Below the pieces are notes generated by a model, which was not told the DNA's origin, searched no databases, and saw nothing but the letters and a program-made list of their open reading frames with translations. Shown piece after piece: positions 21,408-30,548 of a DNA stretch of 30,548 nt. Position numbers and translations under genes: made by a program. Numbering within the stretch: the first letter of the stretch is position 1; each line of letters starts with the position of its first letter. The DNA is taken from the NCBI GenBank assembly GCA_027604665.1, contig JADGIZ010000073.1, positions 1 through 30,548 of the forward strand. Reading direction: 5' to 3'. This DNA comes from Polyrhizophydium stewartii (lineage: Eukaryota > Chytridiomycota > Chytridiomycetes > Rhizophydiales).

Positions 21408-22501
21408 TCAGATGGGCTTGATCTGCAAGGCCCGGCACGCGCAGGCATAGCGAGCGTCACCGAGGCGTCCGCACTGCGCAAGCCGCGCGCGAGCGTGCCT
21501 CACCTTGAAGTGCAGCGAGATCAGCGAAAACACCAGACACCGCAGGTCCTGGATCAGAAAATAGAATGTTCGCAGGCCCTCGACATCCTGGCTCTTCTGC
21601 ACATCGACCAGCGATCCAATTTTGGATGTCTTTGCCCGCAGAGCGTCTCGTCAGCACCACCCATGGATTTCAAAAGCATCTGACCAGATGCACACCGTGA
21701 ACGAAATGTGCTCGTCGCCAAGTACAATCTCAAGCTCCTGGCGACCGACTCGGTTCGGCTCGGGCCAATGCTGGTCGTCGCATCTGCCAGGCATGGCGGA
21801 ACCGCAGGACTCGGCGTCAGAGGACGAGACGTACGACGTTGGAAGCAGATGCAGGAAACGAGGCCGCGTCTGCAACATGCTCGGTGTCTCTGGGAGTAGC
21901 CAGGGTATCCCAAAAATAACATAGAGGAGTAGCCAGTCTGCTGTCTGCCACAAGTGCAAGGCCGGCAGTGCACTGACTTGAGGATCTCGCTGTCTGTGAT
22001 GATGCGCTTGAGCTCGGCCATGAGCGACTGACTGACATAAACTGCTCGATGAAAGCAGAATCAGCTCTGATAAAGGCGCGTATAGCGCTGGCGGAGCATG
22101 CGCACGCACCCTCCTTGCGGATCATGGTGTCGTTCTTGTAGTTGGAGTTGTTGGCATAGCGCAGCTTGCCGTCGGGCTTGAACTCAAACTCGAGGAACTC
22201 GTGCCCAAACTTGCCCATGTGGCCGACACTGCGGCGGACAGGTGCGGCGCGAGCGGCCAGCAGGCGTGGACAGGCGCGGCGCAGCGGCAGCGCGAGAGCG
22301 CGGCGTGCTGTCAGCGCCTGCGTCGCAGAACAGCGACGGCGCCAAGCGGATCGCGCGGGCTGGGCAGGTTGGCCGTCGTGAAGCCAACGGCCGCGTGCGC
22401 CGCGCCGGAAGAAGGGACCTTTGGCGCACGACGCCGCAGTGTAGAGCCGCAGGGCGACAGGCTCACTAGTAGCGGACGTAGAAGTCGCCGGCCGAGGTCA
22501 T
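21408..22501 (-). CDS. MAGO: Exon junction complex core protein MAGO NASHI
   Basis: Core protein of the exon junction complex, forming a dimer with Y14 that locks eIF4A3 on spliced mRNA. Six exons, 148 aa: 22501-22467, 22228-22110, 22041-21978, 21783-21696, 21629-21504, 21422-21408. The protein reads [118 protein letters not shown] and HFKIKPI, nearly identical to MAGOH (146 aa). The last exon is 15 bp (IKPI plus stop). The third intron is 194 bp with a CTGAC 38 bp before its end. Retention of this strongly conserved gene fits the intron-dense genome. The DBT gene stop lies 250 bp upstream of its start. Confidence 0.97.
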
Positions 22502-22751
22502 GCTCCCGCCTTTGCGTCGTGGCCGCCCCTCAGCAGACCTCTTTCAGGTCATCCGCGCATGCAGAAACGGGCGCAACACATGCAGCGCGACTCGAGGACA
22601 GCGGGCTCGTGAACATGCGGCAGGCGCAGAGACATAAAGATGCATTTGGGACTGGATGCAGCGGGGATGGCGAGGAGAAAGGTGTGAAATGCGTGCGGGA
22701 GGGTGGTGCTCCTGAGCACAGAATGCCAAGGTGCAACGGCGGAGGCGGCGT

Positions 22752-24836
22752 CTACTTGAGCAGCGCAGCAAGCGTCGACGGGTTCTCAAGGTACGTCTTC
22801 CACAGCTGCACAAAGCGGCCCACGGTCGCGCCGTCAATGACACGGTGGTCGGCGTTGAAGCTGACATTGAGGATCTCCTTGGCAACAACGCGCTCGATCT
22901 CGCGGCCGGTTGCGGCATCAACAACCTTCTCGAAGCGCGGCAGCCGCTGCACACGGCCAATTGCGCCAATGCAGACCTCGGACGAGACCAGCACGGGGTG
23001 AAGAAGCGTGCCGCCAATGTTGCCAATGTTGGAGAGCGTGATGGTGCCGCCCTGGAGGTCCGCCGGAGAGATTGCTCCCTTGCGGCCGGCCTCCTTCAGA
23101 CGCTCGAGCTCGGCAGCAATGTCGAACATGGACTTGTCCTGCACGTTCTTGACGTTGGGGACGATCAGACTGCGTGTGCGTCGGCAGCGACTTGTCAGCA
23201 GAGTCGTTGCCTGGCTCCGGCGCTTGAAAAGAAACTCACCCCTGAGCAGTGTCCATTGCAATGCCGATGTTGTGGGAGCCACGGAACTGCAGCTTGGCCT
23301 GCGACGGGTCCTCGCCGTCGACGATGCGCGCATTGAGAATCGGGAACTGCGACAGCGCAGCAGAGAGCGCCTTGAGGAAGATGGGCATGTACGAAACCTT
23401 CTTGAACGGATACGTGCCCGCGGGAAGAGTCTTGAGATGCTCGTTGACTGCTGTACGGAAAGCGGTCGTGGCGTCGAGAGCAATCTCGTCAGAGAAGCCA
23501 AAGTGGGGGATCTGCAGCGACTTGGTCATGGACTTGAACATGGCCTTTTGGATCGGCGTCAGCGCGATAACCTCGTCCTTGGCGGCCGTCGAGGCAGCGG
23601 CTGTTGCGCAGGGTTCAGACCAACAAACAAGTCGCAGGCGTGTCAGCATCAGGCAAGGATGCCAAGCAGATGCATAGAAAACGCACTGGAAGCAGGAGCA
23701 GCGCGTGCCGCGGAAGGAGCCGGCGCAGAAGCAGCCGGTTCGCCGTTGACAAAGGCAAGCACGTCGCCCTTGAGAATGCGGCCAGCGGGTCCGGAGCCGA
23801 CGACCTTGCGAAGATCCACGTTGTGCTCCTTGGAGATGCGGCGCACGGCGGGCGTGGCGAACGTCGGGATGTTGGCTCCCTCCTCGTGCGGCGTGGCGAC
23901 CGCAGCTGCTGCGGTTTGGGCATCGGCAGGCACGTTGGCGGGTGCAGCCGCCGGTGCAGGGGCAGGCGCTTCGGCCGCCGGCGCAGCATCGTCCTCGGCA
24001 TTATCTTCGAGCTCAATGTCCACCAGAGGCTGGCCGACGCGGGCAACATCGCCGGTCTTGTAGTGCAGCTTCTTGATGACGCCGTCGAAGCGCGACGAGA
24101 TTTCGACTGCGGCCTTGTCAGACTGGACCTCGCAGATCTTGGAAAACTGCTCAACCGACTCGCCCGGCTTGACGAACCTGCGGCGGTGGCCCGCCGAAAG
24201 CGCGAAGGCGGCCGAGAGGCGCGCGGGATCGGCCAGCGTCAGCAGACACGGTCAGGTGGACAGCGCGCCGTGCACAGACCGCCGGCGCAGGGAGCACGGG
24301 GAGCCCGCGGCGGTGCATCCCGCACGGCAGCGGCAGCGGCAGCCAGCCATGCAGGCACGCACCACTGGATCAGCTCGCACTCGGTGATGCCCTCGCCGAT
24401 ATCGGCCAGCAGGAACGGCACGACCTTGCCCGCGGCGGGAGCCGTCGTCTGGAACGCGCGGCGCTGATCGCGCGCCAGCACTCGTGCGGCGGCTGGGCGG
24501 ACGGCGACCGCCGACTGCAAGGAGAGGGAACGAGGCAGCCACAGTGCGCATGGGGACGGGCACGCGGAGCAGTGGAACCGCATGAGGTGCATGCGGCGAG
24601 AGGCGGCGTGCATTCGAGCACGCAGGCACGCGGCGGGTCGGCAGGTCGGCTGTTGTCAGAGTCGTCGGGCGGAAAAGGCGCGGGCGATAACGCACCAGCG
24701 GGCGAGCTCCGCGTCCTGGCAGGCGGATAGGCGCAGCGGCGCATGGGCGGGCACCAGCGGCGGCAGCAGCAGCAGTGGCGACAGCGGCAGCAGCGGCGGG
24801 GCGGCGGGCAACCGTGAAGGCAAGGCGGGAGAGCAT
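22752..24836 (-). CDS. DBT: Branched-chain alpha-keto acid dehydrogenase E2 (lipoamide acyltransferase)
   Basis: E2 core of the mitochondrial branched-chain keto acid dehydrogenase, transferring acyl groups from lipoamide to CoA in Val/Leu/Ile breakdown. Five exons, 520 aa: 24836-24696, 24514-24363, 24177-23687, 23600-23240, 23169-22752. An Ala/Arg-rich presequence (residues 1-70) is followed by one lipoyl domain (LLADIGEGITECELIQW; lipoyl Lys119 in QSDKAAVE) and an Ala/Pro linker. Next come the E1/E3-binding domain (FATPAVRRISKEHNVDLRKV) and the catalytic domain with NADHRVIDGATVGRF, whose His490 and Asp494 are the active-site pair. EIVxW-type residues and KPGESVEQFSKICEVQSDKA distinguish BCKDH E2 from pyruvate dehydrogenase E2. 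It has a single lipoyl domain, as usual for DBT. Only 74 bp separate its start from the NIPA-like stop. Confidence 0.95.
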
Positions 24837-24910
24837 CGTCGTGAGGTGGACATGGTCTCGTGACAAGCGCCGTCGACTTTGGCGGACCTGAGGGCGCTCG
24901 CCCGATTCAT

Positions 24911-26200
24911 TCAGGTGCTCTTGGCCGAGGCCGTCGACACATGGTCCTCCATCTGCACCGTCGAGATGCCGCGGACGATTGCTGCCATGCATGCGCCAAA
25001 AGACAGGATAAACAGTGCCGTCTGTGCGGGGGTGTCTGTCTCGCCAAAGAGCAGCACGCTGGAGAGCACGACACTGGAAGGAGTCGGTCAGCCAAGCGGA
25101 ATGCAGACGGAAGCGCGGTGGGAACGCACCATCCGTTGAACCCCGCGTAAAGCATCGGCTGGAAGCGCGACACTGGAAAGCGGCCTAGAGCCTGCTGCTT
25201 GAAGAACTCTTGCGCGGCGACAGAGAGCGCGATCATGGACCCAAACGTGAGCGAGGCATGCCAGACCTCCCGGCTGTGGTCGGGGGCCACTCCGATGGCA
25301 GCCATCGCGGTGCCATTGGCCGGCGCGCCAGCAAGCGTCTCGTTCGCCCCATGGCGCTCTGCCTCTGCATATGCCGCATCGCTCGACGACAGTCTGATAA
25401 GCAGCGACAGGATCTTGGTGGACATGATCGTCACGGTTCCAAACAACGAGCAGACCGTGACGTAGACCGTGATCTTGTGCGTCTGGTTCACGAAGATGTG
25501 GTAGATGAGCAGCGTCACGAGGATGAACAGCAGCGTGAACGCGTTGACGACGCCGGGGCTCGTGCACGAGTTGAGCACCTCGGCCGCCGTGTCGCCAAAG
25601 CGGGATCGGCCCTTTGGCGCAACAAGCATGATACCGAGCACGCCCAAGAGCACCAGCATGTATCCCCGCCGCTGCCGCGGCCCGAGCTGCTCTCCAAGAA
25701 AGCGCTGAGCCAACACGACGTTGGTGAGCACCGAGACGATCCCGAGCGGCGTGACGAGAGCGGCCGACACGAGCGACAGCGCAATCCAGTTTCCAGTCTC
25801 GCCGATATACGACATGGCGATCCCGGTTAACCACAGTCGGTCCGTGAAGCGCTCGAGTCCCTGCACGGCCTCGAGCTGCTGGCGGTGCGCTTGGGCGGTC
25901 CGCCGCCGCGCCGCGGTCTGGGTCGGAAGGTTGCGCTGCGCTATACGGTTGAGCGCCAGCTTCTGGATCGTCTGGCCGGCGCCGATACACACGCTGTCGG
26001 CCGCCGTTGTCGCCGCCGTTGTTGCCGCAGTTGTCGCCGCGGTGGCCGGCGCCCGCGGTGCGCAAGTCAGCCCGCCGGGCCATGCGTGCTCGAAGCAGGC
26101 GGGCTCTGCCCCAGCCACCCGAGCTGCACCAGCCGCTGCCGCTGCCGGGCGGCACGCACTTGCCCAGCACGGCGGCCCCGAGCCCAAGCAACGACGACAT
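24911..26200 (-). CDS. NIPA-like (DUF803) membrane transporter, DMT superfamily
   Basis: Predicted Mg2+-type transporter of the NIPA/DUF803 family within the drug/metabolite transporter fold, with about nine helices. Three exons, 355 aa: 26200-26160, 25993-25130, 25073-24911. Helix 1 is rebuilt across intron 1 (LLGLGAAVLGNVCIGAGQTI). The next pair, GETGNWIALSLVSAALVTPL and GIVSVLTNVVLAQRFLGEQL, is the family signature, followed by GYMLVLLGVLGIMLVAPKG, a helix near NAFTLLFILVTLLIYHIFV, and VYVTVCSLFGTVTIMSTKIL. A loop of about 60 residues carries a possible N-glycosylation site (NET). The last exon supplies the final two helices (VVLSSVLLFGETD, ALFILSFGACMAAIVRGIST). The substrate is not shown by sequence, and family members differ. 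It is divergent from the Maf gene with 119 bp between starts. Confidence 0.85.
26001..26047. repeat. Imperfect GTTGTCGCCGCC repeat in NIPA-like intron 1
   Basis: Several imperfect copies of a GCCGTTGTCGCC unit lie in the 166-bp first intron, close to its 3' end on the minus strand. It reads through as a low-complexity frame, which explains spurious long open frames here. Confidence 0.7.
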
Positions 26201-26319
26201 CGGAGCGAGGTTTGGCTTGCGCACGATGGCGCGGCCCCGTGCCTGGGTCGCCTCATATGATGCGCATGGCGCTTTGAGAGGGCCTCCAGGCATCGGATCG
26301 CCCTCGGCAGCTTTGCGAC
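26201..26319. promoter_or_regulatory. Divergent promoter region, NIPA-like / Maf
   Basis: This 119-bp spacer lies between two divergent start codons and should hold both promoters. No clear element was recognised. Confidence 0.5.
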
Positions 26320-27070
26320 ATGGCTCCCGACATCCCGCTGCCGCTGATCCTCGGCTCCTCGTCCAAGTTCCGCGCTGCGATCCTGCGCCAGCACGGCATC
26401 GGCTTCACCGTGCAGGTGCCCAACATCAACGAGAAGGGCATTGGCGGAGCCCACCGCGACGGGCCGCTGCCGGACCCGGATGCGCTCACGCTCGCCGTGG
26501 CCAACGCAAAGGCGGACGCGCTGCTTGCGCAGCTGCCTGCGGGCACGCCGCCGTCGCTCCTCGTGGCGTGCGACCAGGTGACGTCGTTCCAGGGCAGGGT
26601 CCGCGAGAAGCCCGAGTCCGAGGACGAGTGCCGAGAGTACCTGCGCAGCTACGTCCAAGCGCCGGCAGAGACGCACTCGGGCGTCGTCGTGGTCAACACG
26701 CAGACGGGAAAGCGGGTGCAGGTGCGGCACAGGCCACGCTGCCGCGCGCACGGGAGTCGTGGCTGACGCCCTCATGCCACACGCAGGGAGTCGACGTCGC
26801 CAGGCAGCACTTCAAGGCCATCCCCGAGGCCGTGATCGACAGCCTTATTGCCAAGGGAGACGTCATGTACTCTTGCGGCGGGTTTACGATCGAAGACCGT
26901 GAGCCGTCGCCAGAGCGACGCAGTGCCATCTGGCGAACGCTGCTGACGATCGGGCTCGTGCAGCCGAGCTGCAGCCGTACATGCTGCAGCGCGAGGGCGA
27001 CGAGGATTCGATCATCGGCATGCCGATCAAGCTGCTGCTGCGACTCATTGCCGAGGCGACTTCTGCATGA
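26320..27070 (+). CDS. Maf/HAM1-like nucleoside triphosphate pyrophosphatase
   Basis: Maf-family house-cleaning enzyme that hydrolyses non-canonical or specific NTPs to NMP and pyrophosphate. Three exons, 206 aa: 26320-26721, 26787-26898, 26964-27070. The N-terminus carries LILGSSSKFRA (residues 10-19) in place of the usual SxSPRR, NINEK (35-39) at the conserved D-E site, and ACDQVTSFQGRVREKP (83-98) with Asp85. The C-terminal part shows YSCGGFTIEDPELQPYM and GDEDSIIGMPIKLLLRL, the expected G-P end of the fold. DQV rather than DTxV resembles the YceF (m7GTP-specific) and plant-type members, so the substrate could be m7GTP, UTP or dTTP. The length is normal (about 190-210 aa). Its stop codon lies 16 bp from the convergent ketopantoate reductase stop. 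Confidence 0.9.
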
Positions 27071-27086
27071 GGCGGCACCATGGGCT

Positions 27087-28157
27087 TCATTTCTGCTGCT
27101 CGCTCAGTGCTGTTCGAAGCCGCACCATGTCGGCTATGAGCTCGTGCGTCGGCATGCTTATGCCTAGCTCGCGGCCTCGCTGCACAAAGTATGCGTTTAT
27201 GTAGTCGATCTCGGTCTGTCTCCCAGCTTGGACATCGACGAGCATGCTGTTGCGGTTGGACTTTGTCCGCGCGGCAATGCCCATGACAATGTCGGCGAGC
27301 GCCTTTGGCGACGCCGACGCGGGCACCGGCGCAGCGGCCGTCTCGTGCGCCAGAACAGGAAGGAGCTCCGCTGCAAGCTGCGTGACAAGGCGCCTGCCGT
27401 GCTCGCTGGCAACAAGGCCGCCGTTTGTGCATCCGATGAGCGCGACGGTCGGATTGAGGCATGCGTTGATGGCGAGCTTGAGGATCGCGCTCGAGTGTAT
27501 CTGCTCCGGCGGCAGCACGGTCGTGTCGAGGCAGGCCCATGCGGCGGCAAGAGTGTCAAGCAGGTGCTCGGCAGCTGCGCTGCGCTGCTGGTCGAGTGCG
27601 AGGCCAATGTGGGTGTGGCCGGGGCCTGCGTGGAATACGCCAAAGCGGTCGCCCGCAATGCGTGTGACACCATGAGTCGTGAGGCCGATCATGAACGTCG
27701 GGTCGATGTCGGGGCGTGCCGTCTGCAGCACAGATCTGGCCTCGGCGAGCGAGCCCAGGACGCCGTTCTGAAGCAGCAGGATGGCGGGCCTCTCGGCCAT
27801 GTGCGGCGCGGCGGCTGCGAGCGCGGTGGCGGTCTGGTGTGCCCTGGTGCACACGACGAGCGCCGAGATCGGCCCGAGCTGGCCTGCTGGTGGCTGGTCA
27901 ACATCGGCGCCAGGCTGGGCAGCCCGCATGTCGATCGCCAAGGCGTCGAGAGGCCCCTCGGCGACCGACACCCGCACAGCGGGGAGTGGCGGCGGCGTGC
28001 GCAGCAGCAGCATCGGCTCGGGGAACCTGTCGCCGAGCAGCGGCCTTGCCCGAGCAGCGGTTGAGAGCGAGCTGGGGCCTGCTGCGCGGGCCGCCCCCAA
28101 CGCCGCAGCATGCATCAGCCCGACAGCGCCGGCGCCGAGAAAGTGCACGACAGACAT
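27087..28157 (-). CDS. PAN5: Ketopantoate reductase (2-dehydropantoate 2-reductase)
   Basis: NADPH-dependent enzyme reducing ketopantoate to pantoate in vitamin B5/coenzyme A synthesis. A single uninterrupted frame of 356 aa. The N-terminal Rossmann motif FLGAGAVGLMHAAAL (residues 6-20) binds the nucleotide, LLLQNGVLG (127-135) carries the conserved Asn-Gly, Lys227 in AILKLAINACLNP is the expected catalytic Lys with Asn231, and DVQAGRQTEIDYINAYFVQR has the substrate-binding Glu316. It is slightly longer than bacterial PanE (about 300) and close to yeast Pan5 (379). It is the only gene here without an intron. The missing Arg/Lys on strand 2 and an Ala/Pro-rich insert (30-95) are unusual, so a related dehydrogenase of the ApbA/PanE family is possible. 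Confidence 0.87.
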   Translation of the reverse strand: MSVVHFLGAGAVGLMHAAALGAARAAGPSSLSTAARARPLLGDRFPEPMLLLRTPPPLPAVRVSVAEGPLDALAIDMRAAQPGADVDQPPAGQLGPISALVVCTRAHQTATALAAAAPHMAERPAILLLQNGVLGSLAEARSVLQTARPDIDPTFMIGLTTHGVTRIAGDRFGVFHAGPGHTHIGLALDQQRSAAAEHLLDTLAAAWACLDTTVLPPEQIHSSAILKLAINACLNPTVALIGCTNGGLVASEHGRRLVTQLAAELLPVLAHETAAAPVPASASPKALADIVMGIAARTKSNRNSMLVDVQAGRQTEIDYINAYFVQRGRELGISMPTHELIADMVRLRTALSEQQK

Positions 28158-28280
28158 TGCGATCCGGCGGGCAAGTGCAACTGGAGCGGGTTCATTGCAA
28201 TGGGCTTCGGGCCCATCGGCGGGGATAAAGCAGCAGGCACTCGGGCGGGGTGAGGTGGTGACCCCGCGCGGGAGATGGCT

Positions 28281-29065
28281 TCACATCTTGAGCCGGGCAC
28301 GGAGCTCGTCTCGGGACTTCTGCTCCAGCTCTCGGATGCGTGTGCGGACCTGCTCGAGCGTTTCGCGCACGCCAAGGTCGGTCGGCGCGAGCTTGGCGGC
28401 CTTGAGCAGCGACTGCTCGGCGGGATCGAGGTTGTTGCTCTTGAGCAGTGCCTGGCCCTTGCGGAAATGTGCCTGCGAAACGCACGCACGTTGGGTCAGC
28501 GCGCAGGTGTTGGCGGATCGATGTTGGGCAGGGGCGGCCCCACCTTGACGTTGTTCTCGTCCTTCTTGAGGACCTTGTCGCAGAAGTCGACTGCCTTGGT
28601 ATAGCGCTCCTGGCGTATGTAGCACGCAGCCATGTTAAGCCAGCAGGCTAGGATGGTCTGCGCGCGGGGGCGTGGGGCCAGGCAGGCGTCAGCGCACGCT
28701 TCGGAATGTCTTCGAAAGCGGGCGTCGCTCACAGCGTCGATCTCTGCCTTGTCGTCGGCGGTCAGCGGCTCAATGAGCCCGCTCGAGACGACGCCGGCCA
28801 TGGACGAGTTGTCGAGGCCGTTGAGGTAGAGTAGCGCCTGGTTGTACATCCCCAGTGCTGCGTGCGGCAGCCCAGCCCGCCGGCGCCAGAGCAGCAGCCA
28901 GCCAGGGGGATCGAGTCAGCAACCACAGCGGCCGGCGCATCGGCAGGCGGCGCATCAGCAGGCGGCGCTGGGGCACGGACCCTCTTTGATGCGGCCCGCC
29001 TTGAAGTGCTCGTTGCCCTGGTCCTTGAGCTGCTTGCCCGTTGCGAGCTTTTCCCTGCCGGACAT
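28281..29065 (-). CDS. TTC9-family tetratricopeptide repeat protein
   Basis: Small all-TPR protein, probably a soluble adaptor or co-chaperone-like factor. Four exons, 171 aa: 29065-28981, 28857-28733, 28657-28544, 28472-28281. TPR1 is in LKDQGNEHFKAGRIKEALGM and YNQALLYLNGLDNSSM, TPR2 in CWLNMAACYIRQERYTKAVD, and TPR3 in AHFRKGQALLKSNNLDPAEQ, with a charged C-terminal helix ELEQKSRDELRARLKM. The length is the same as human TTC9C (171 aa), and the YNQALLYLNGLD block matches the TTC9 family better than FKBP-type TPR domains, which would carry an isomerase domain in front. An in-frame stop just upstream supports ATG 29065. The first donor, GTCCGT, is unusual. It lies in tandem with the RD-rich gene 65 bp upstream. 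Confidence 0.82.
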
Positions 29066-29130
29066 GTCTTTGCCCAGTTCGAGCTGGTGCTTTCGAGGAC
29101 GGGGCAAACCACCGAGAAGGCTTCATTGCG

Positions 29131-30548
29131 CTAGAACGCCAGGCTCAGATCCACAGGGCTCTCGGGGCTGGCCGGCCGGCGCCGCGGCGACAGCTCCGCG
29201 TCATCATCGGATCCATCGGCGTCTCCCCAGCCATCGCGGGCCCTTTCGCGGGCCCTGTCTCGGTCTCGGTCGCGTCCTTTCTCGTGGTCGCGACTTCGGT
29301 CTCGATCGCCCTCGCGCTCGCCGCCGTGCGACGATCGCCCGCCAGGCTGCGGCGCATCGCCGTCAGCCGACGCCCGCTCGCGGTCGGACGCTTTGCCTCG
29401 ATCGCGGTCCCTGTCGCGGTCCCTGTCGCGGTGCCTGTCGCGCTCCTTGTCGCGCTCCTTGTCGCGGCCGTGCTCGCGGCGGCGGCGATCTCTGTCGCGG
29501 TCCCGGTCCTTGTCGCGGTGCTCGGACGAGTCGGCACGCCGGTCGGGTGTCGCCAAACGTCTCTTTGGCGATGACGCCCTCTGGTCTGCTTGTGGCTGCG
29601 GTGCGCCAGCCGCGGCCGTCACCTCGTCTTTACGCGGGACAACCTCGCGCCGGGTGGTGCGAGTATCTCCAGGACTCGCGCTGCGGGTGCGCTTGTGGGA
29701 TCGGCCGTCGCGGCTGGAGCGGTCGCCGTGCGGCGATCGGTCCCTGGTTTTGCCGTGTTCTGCAGATTGCGCCGGCGGCGTCGGTGATGCGGCGCTTTGG
29801 AGCTTGCTGAGCGAGTCCGAAGGCTTGCTTCGCTGCTCGCGATCCTTGCTGCGCTTGCGGCCCTTGCTGCGGTCTCTGCTGCGGTCCTTGCTGCGATCGC
29901 GTGTGCGGCCACGGTCCTTTGTGCGGCCGGCATCGCCGGACAGCCTTGAGTCGCTGGCCGATCGAGAGTCGCCGGCAGGCTTGAAGTCACCCTCGTCGCG
30001 GCTCTGGATGCTGCCACGGCGCTCAGAGCTGCGCTCCAGATCAGCCCTGCGTTCGGAGCAAGATTAGCGGAACTCGTATGGATGCGAACTGTGATCGGTG
30101 GCGCAGCCCACCTTCCAGACTCGGTAAATGAGTTGGGCGAGCCTTGGCTGCCATGTGCTCGCTGCTGGTGCTGCTGGTGCTGCTGTTGCTGCTGCTGTTG
30201 CTGCTGCTGTTGCTGCTGCTGGTGCTGGTGCTGCTGCTGTTGCTGCTGTTGCTGTTGCATTTGCTGAGCAAGCATCTGCATTTGCATTGCGCCAAGAAAG
30301 GCGGGTTGGCTCTGCATCTGGCGAATGTGCTGCATATTGGGAGGCATCCCCGGAAGTCCGTGTATCCCAGGCATCCCTGCGAGGCCGGGGATGAGCCCGG
30401 GAGGCATCATCATCCCCGGCGGACCGCCTGGAATTGGAAATGCCTGACCAAAGAACGGCGGCCTGGCACTCATCGGGATCTTTTGCTGGTGAAGGTGTCC
30501 GCCGCGGCCAGATCCGGGTCCGCCACCACCGCCGCCACCACCGGCACC
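29131..30548 (-). CDS. Gln-rich and RD/RS-rich protein, N-terminal part beyond the window
   Basis: The frame is open to the right edge (30548). Exons: >30548-30112 and 30046-29131; about 450 residues are visible. It runs from a Gly run and a Pro/Gly/Met-rich stretch (ARPPFFGQAFPIPGGPPGMM) through a poly-Gln/His tract to a long region rich in Arg-Asp, Arg-Ser and Lys-Asp dipeptides. The end is SPESPVDLSLAF. This composition is typical of nuclear mRNA-processing factors (SR-related proteins, and the C-terminal half of the polyadenylation factor FIP1). A FIP1 assignment would need its conserved central motif, which would lie upstream outside the window, so I name no gene. The ATG at 30473 is internal: codons before it stay open. 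Confidence 0.7.
29230..29540. repeat. Arg-Asp dipeptide repeat region
   Basis: Imperfect hexanucleotide repeats (for example CGGTCC/CGCTCC on the plus strand) encode alternating Arg-Asp/Glu on the minus strand in the last exon of the RD-rich gene. They also create long artefactual frames on the other strand. Confidence 0.75.
30161..30267. repeat. CAG/CTG-type repeat encoding poly-Gln/His
   Basis: CTGCTGTTGCTG-type trinucleotides (plus strand) run for about 100 bp, encoding mixed CAG/CAA Gln with a few His codons on the minus strand. Interruption by CAA and CAC codons suggests selection on the protein tract more than pure repeat expansion. Confidence 0.9.

Noticed and set aside
24907..26775. 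622-aa minus-strand open frame as a single long protein
   Set aside because: Only the part equal to NIPA-like exon 2 (25993-25130) makes sense. The rest reads through intron 1 and antisense of the Maf gene, and the true last exon is in another frame.
27228..28064. 278-aa plus-strand open frame
   Set aside because: It is antisense to the ketopantoate reductase, with no recognisable motif and only mirrored codon bias.
30082..30394. Plus-strand poly-Cys and poly-Ala frames
   Set aside because: They are the complementary reading of the CAG-type repeat encoding poly-Gln on the minus strand.

Overview
The window is eukaryotic nuclear DNA, almost certainly from a GC-rich fungus. MDM31/MDM32 is a fungal mitochondrial family, and the ribosomal protein eS30 is not fused to a ubiquitin-like domain, as in yeasts. 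Together with a cAMP-receptor-like GPCR, an ANKRD13-type protein and very dense short introns, this points to an early-diverging (chytrid-like) fungus rather than a yeast. That placement is inference; no rRNA or other marker is present. I find 18 protein genes, 17 of them complete or nearly so by my exon models, carrying 76 complete introns of 58-357 bp plus one intron cut by the left edge. I joined exons by hand from frame, GT/GC...AG borders, a recurrent CTGAC branch-like motif and family homology. Every model closes in frame to a length near the family norm.

Left part (1-7952): the 3' portion of a TM9SF/EMP70 membrane protein (+), then MDM31/32-like (-), converging on it. A divergent promoter region leads to a cAMP-receptor-like seven-helix receptor (+), and only 34 bp after its stop codon the exosome subunit RRP46 begins (+).

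Centre (8070-16220): prohibitin PHB1 (-) and FACT subunit SPT16 (+, 19 exons) diverge with their start codons 34 bp apart. UBC13 (+, with a GC-AG intron) and RPS30/eS30 (+, with a first exon that is only the ATG) follow.

Right part (16432-30548): a mostly minus-strand block of GOT1, a SMAP-domain Lys/Ala-rich protein, an ANKRD13/GPCR-chaperone protein (with a 12-nt exon), MAGO, the branched-chain keto acid dehydrogenase E2 (DBT), and a NIPA-like transporter. A Maf pyrophosphatase (+) diverges from the NIPA gene. Then come an intronless ketopantoate reductase, a TTC9-type TPR protein and the C-terminal part of a Gln-rich, RD/RS-rich protein (all -).

The genes do not form one pathway. They are a compact set of housekeeping functions: secretory membranes (TM9SF, GOT1), mitochondria (MDM31, PHB1, DBT), chromatin (SPT16), RNA (RRP46, MAGO, the RD-rich protein), ubiquitin (UBC13), translation (eS30) and cofactor or nucleotide metabolism (Maf, KPR). 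I see no mobile element, CRISPR array, tRNA or rRNA, and no evident undescribed multi-gene system. The most unusual features are the intron signals, two extreme gene junctions, tiny exons and the receptor gene.
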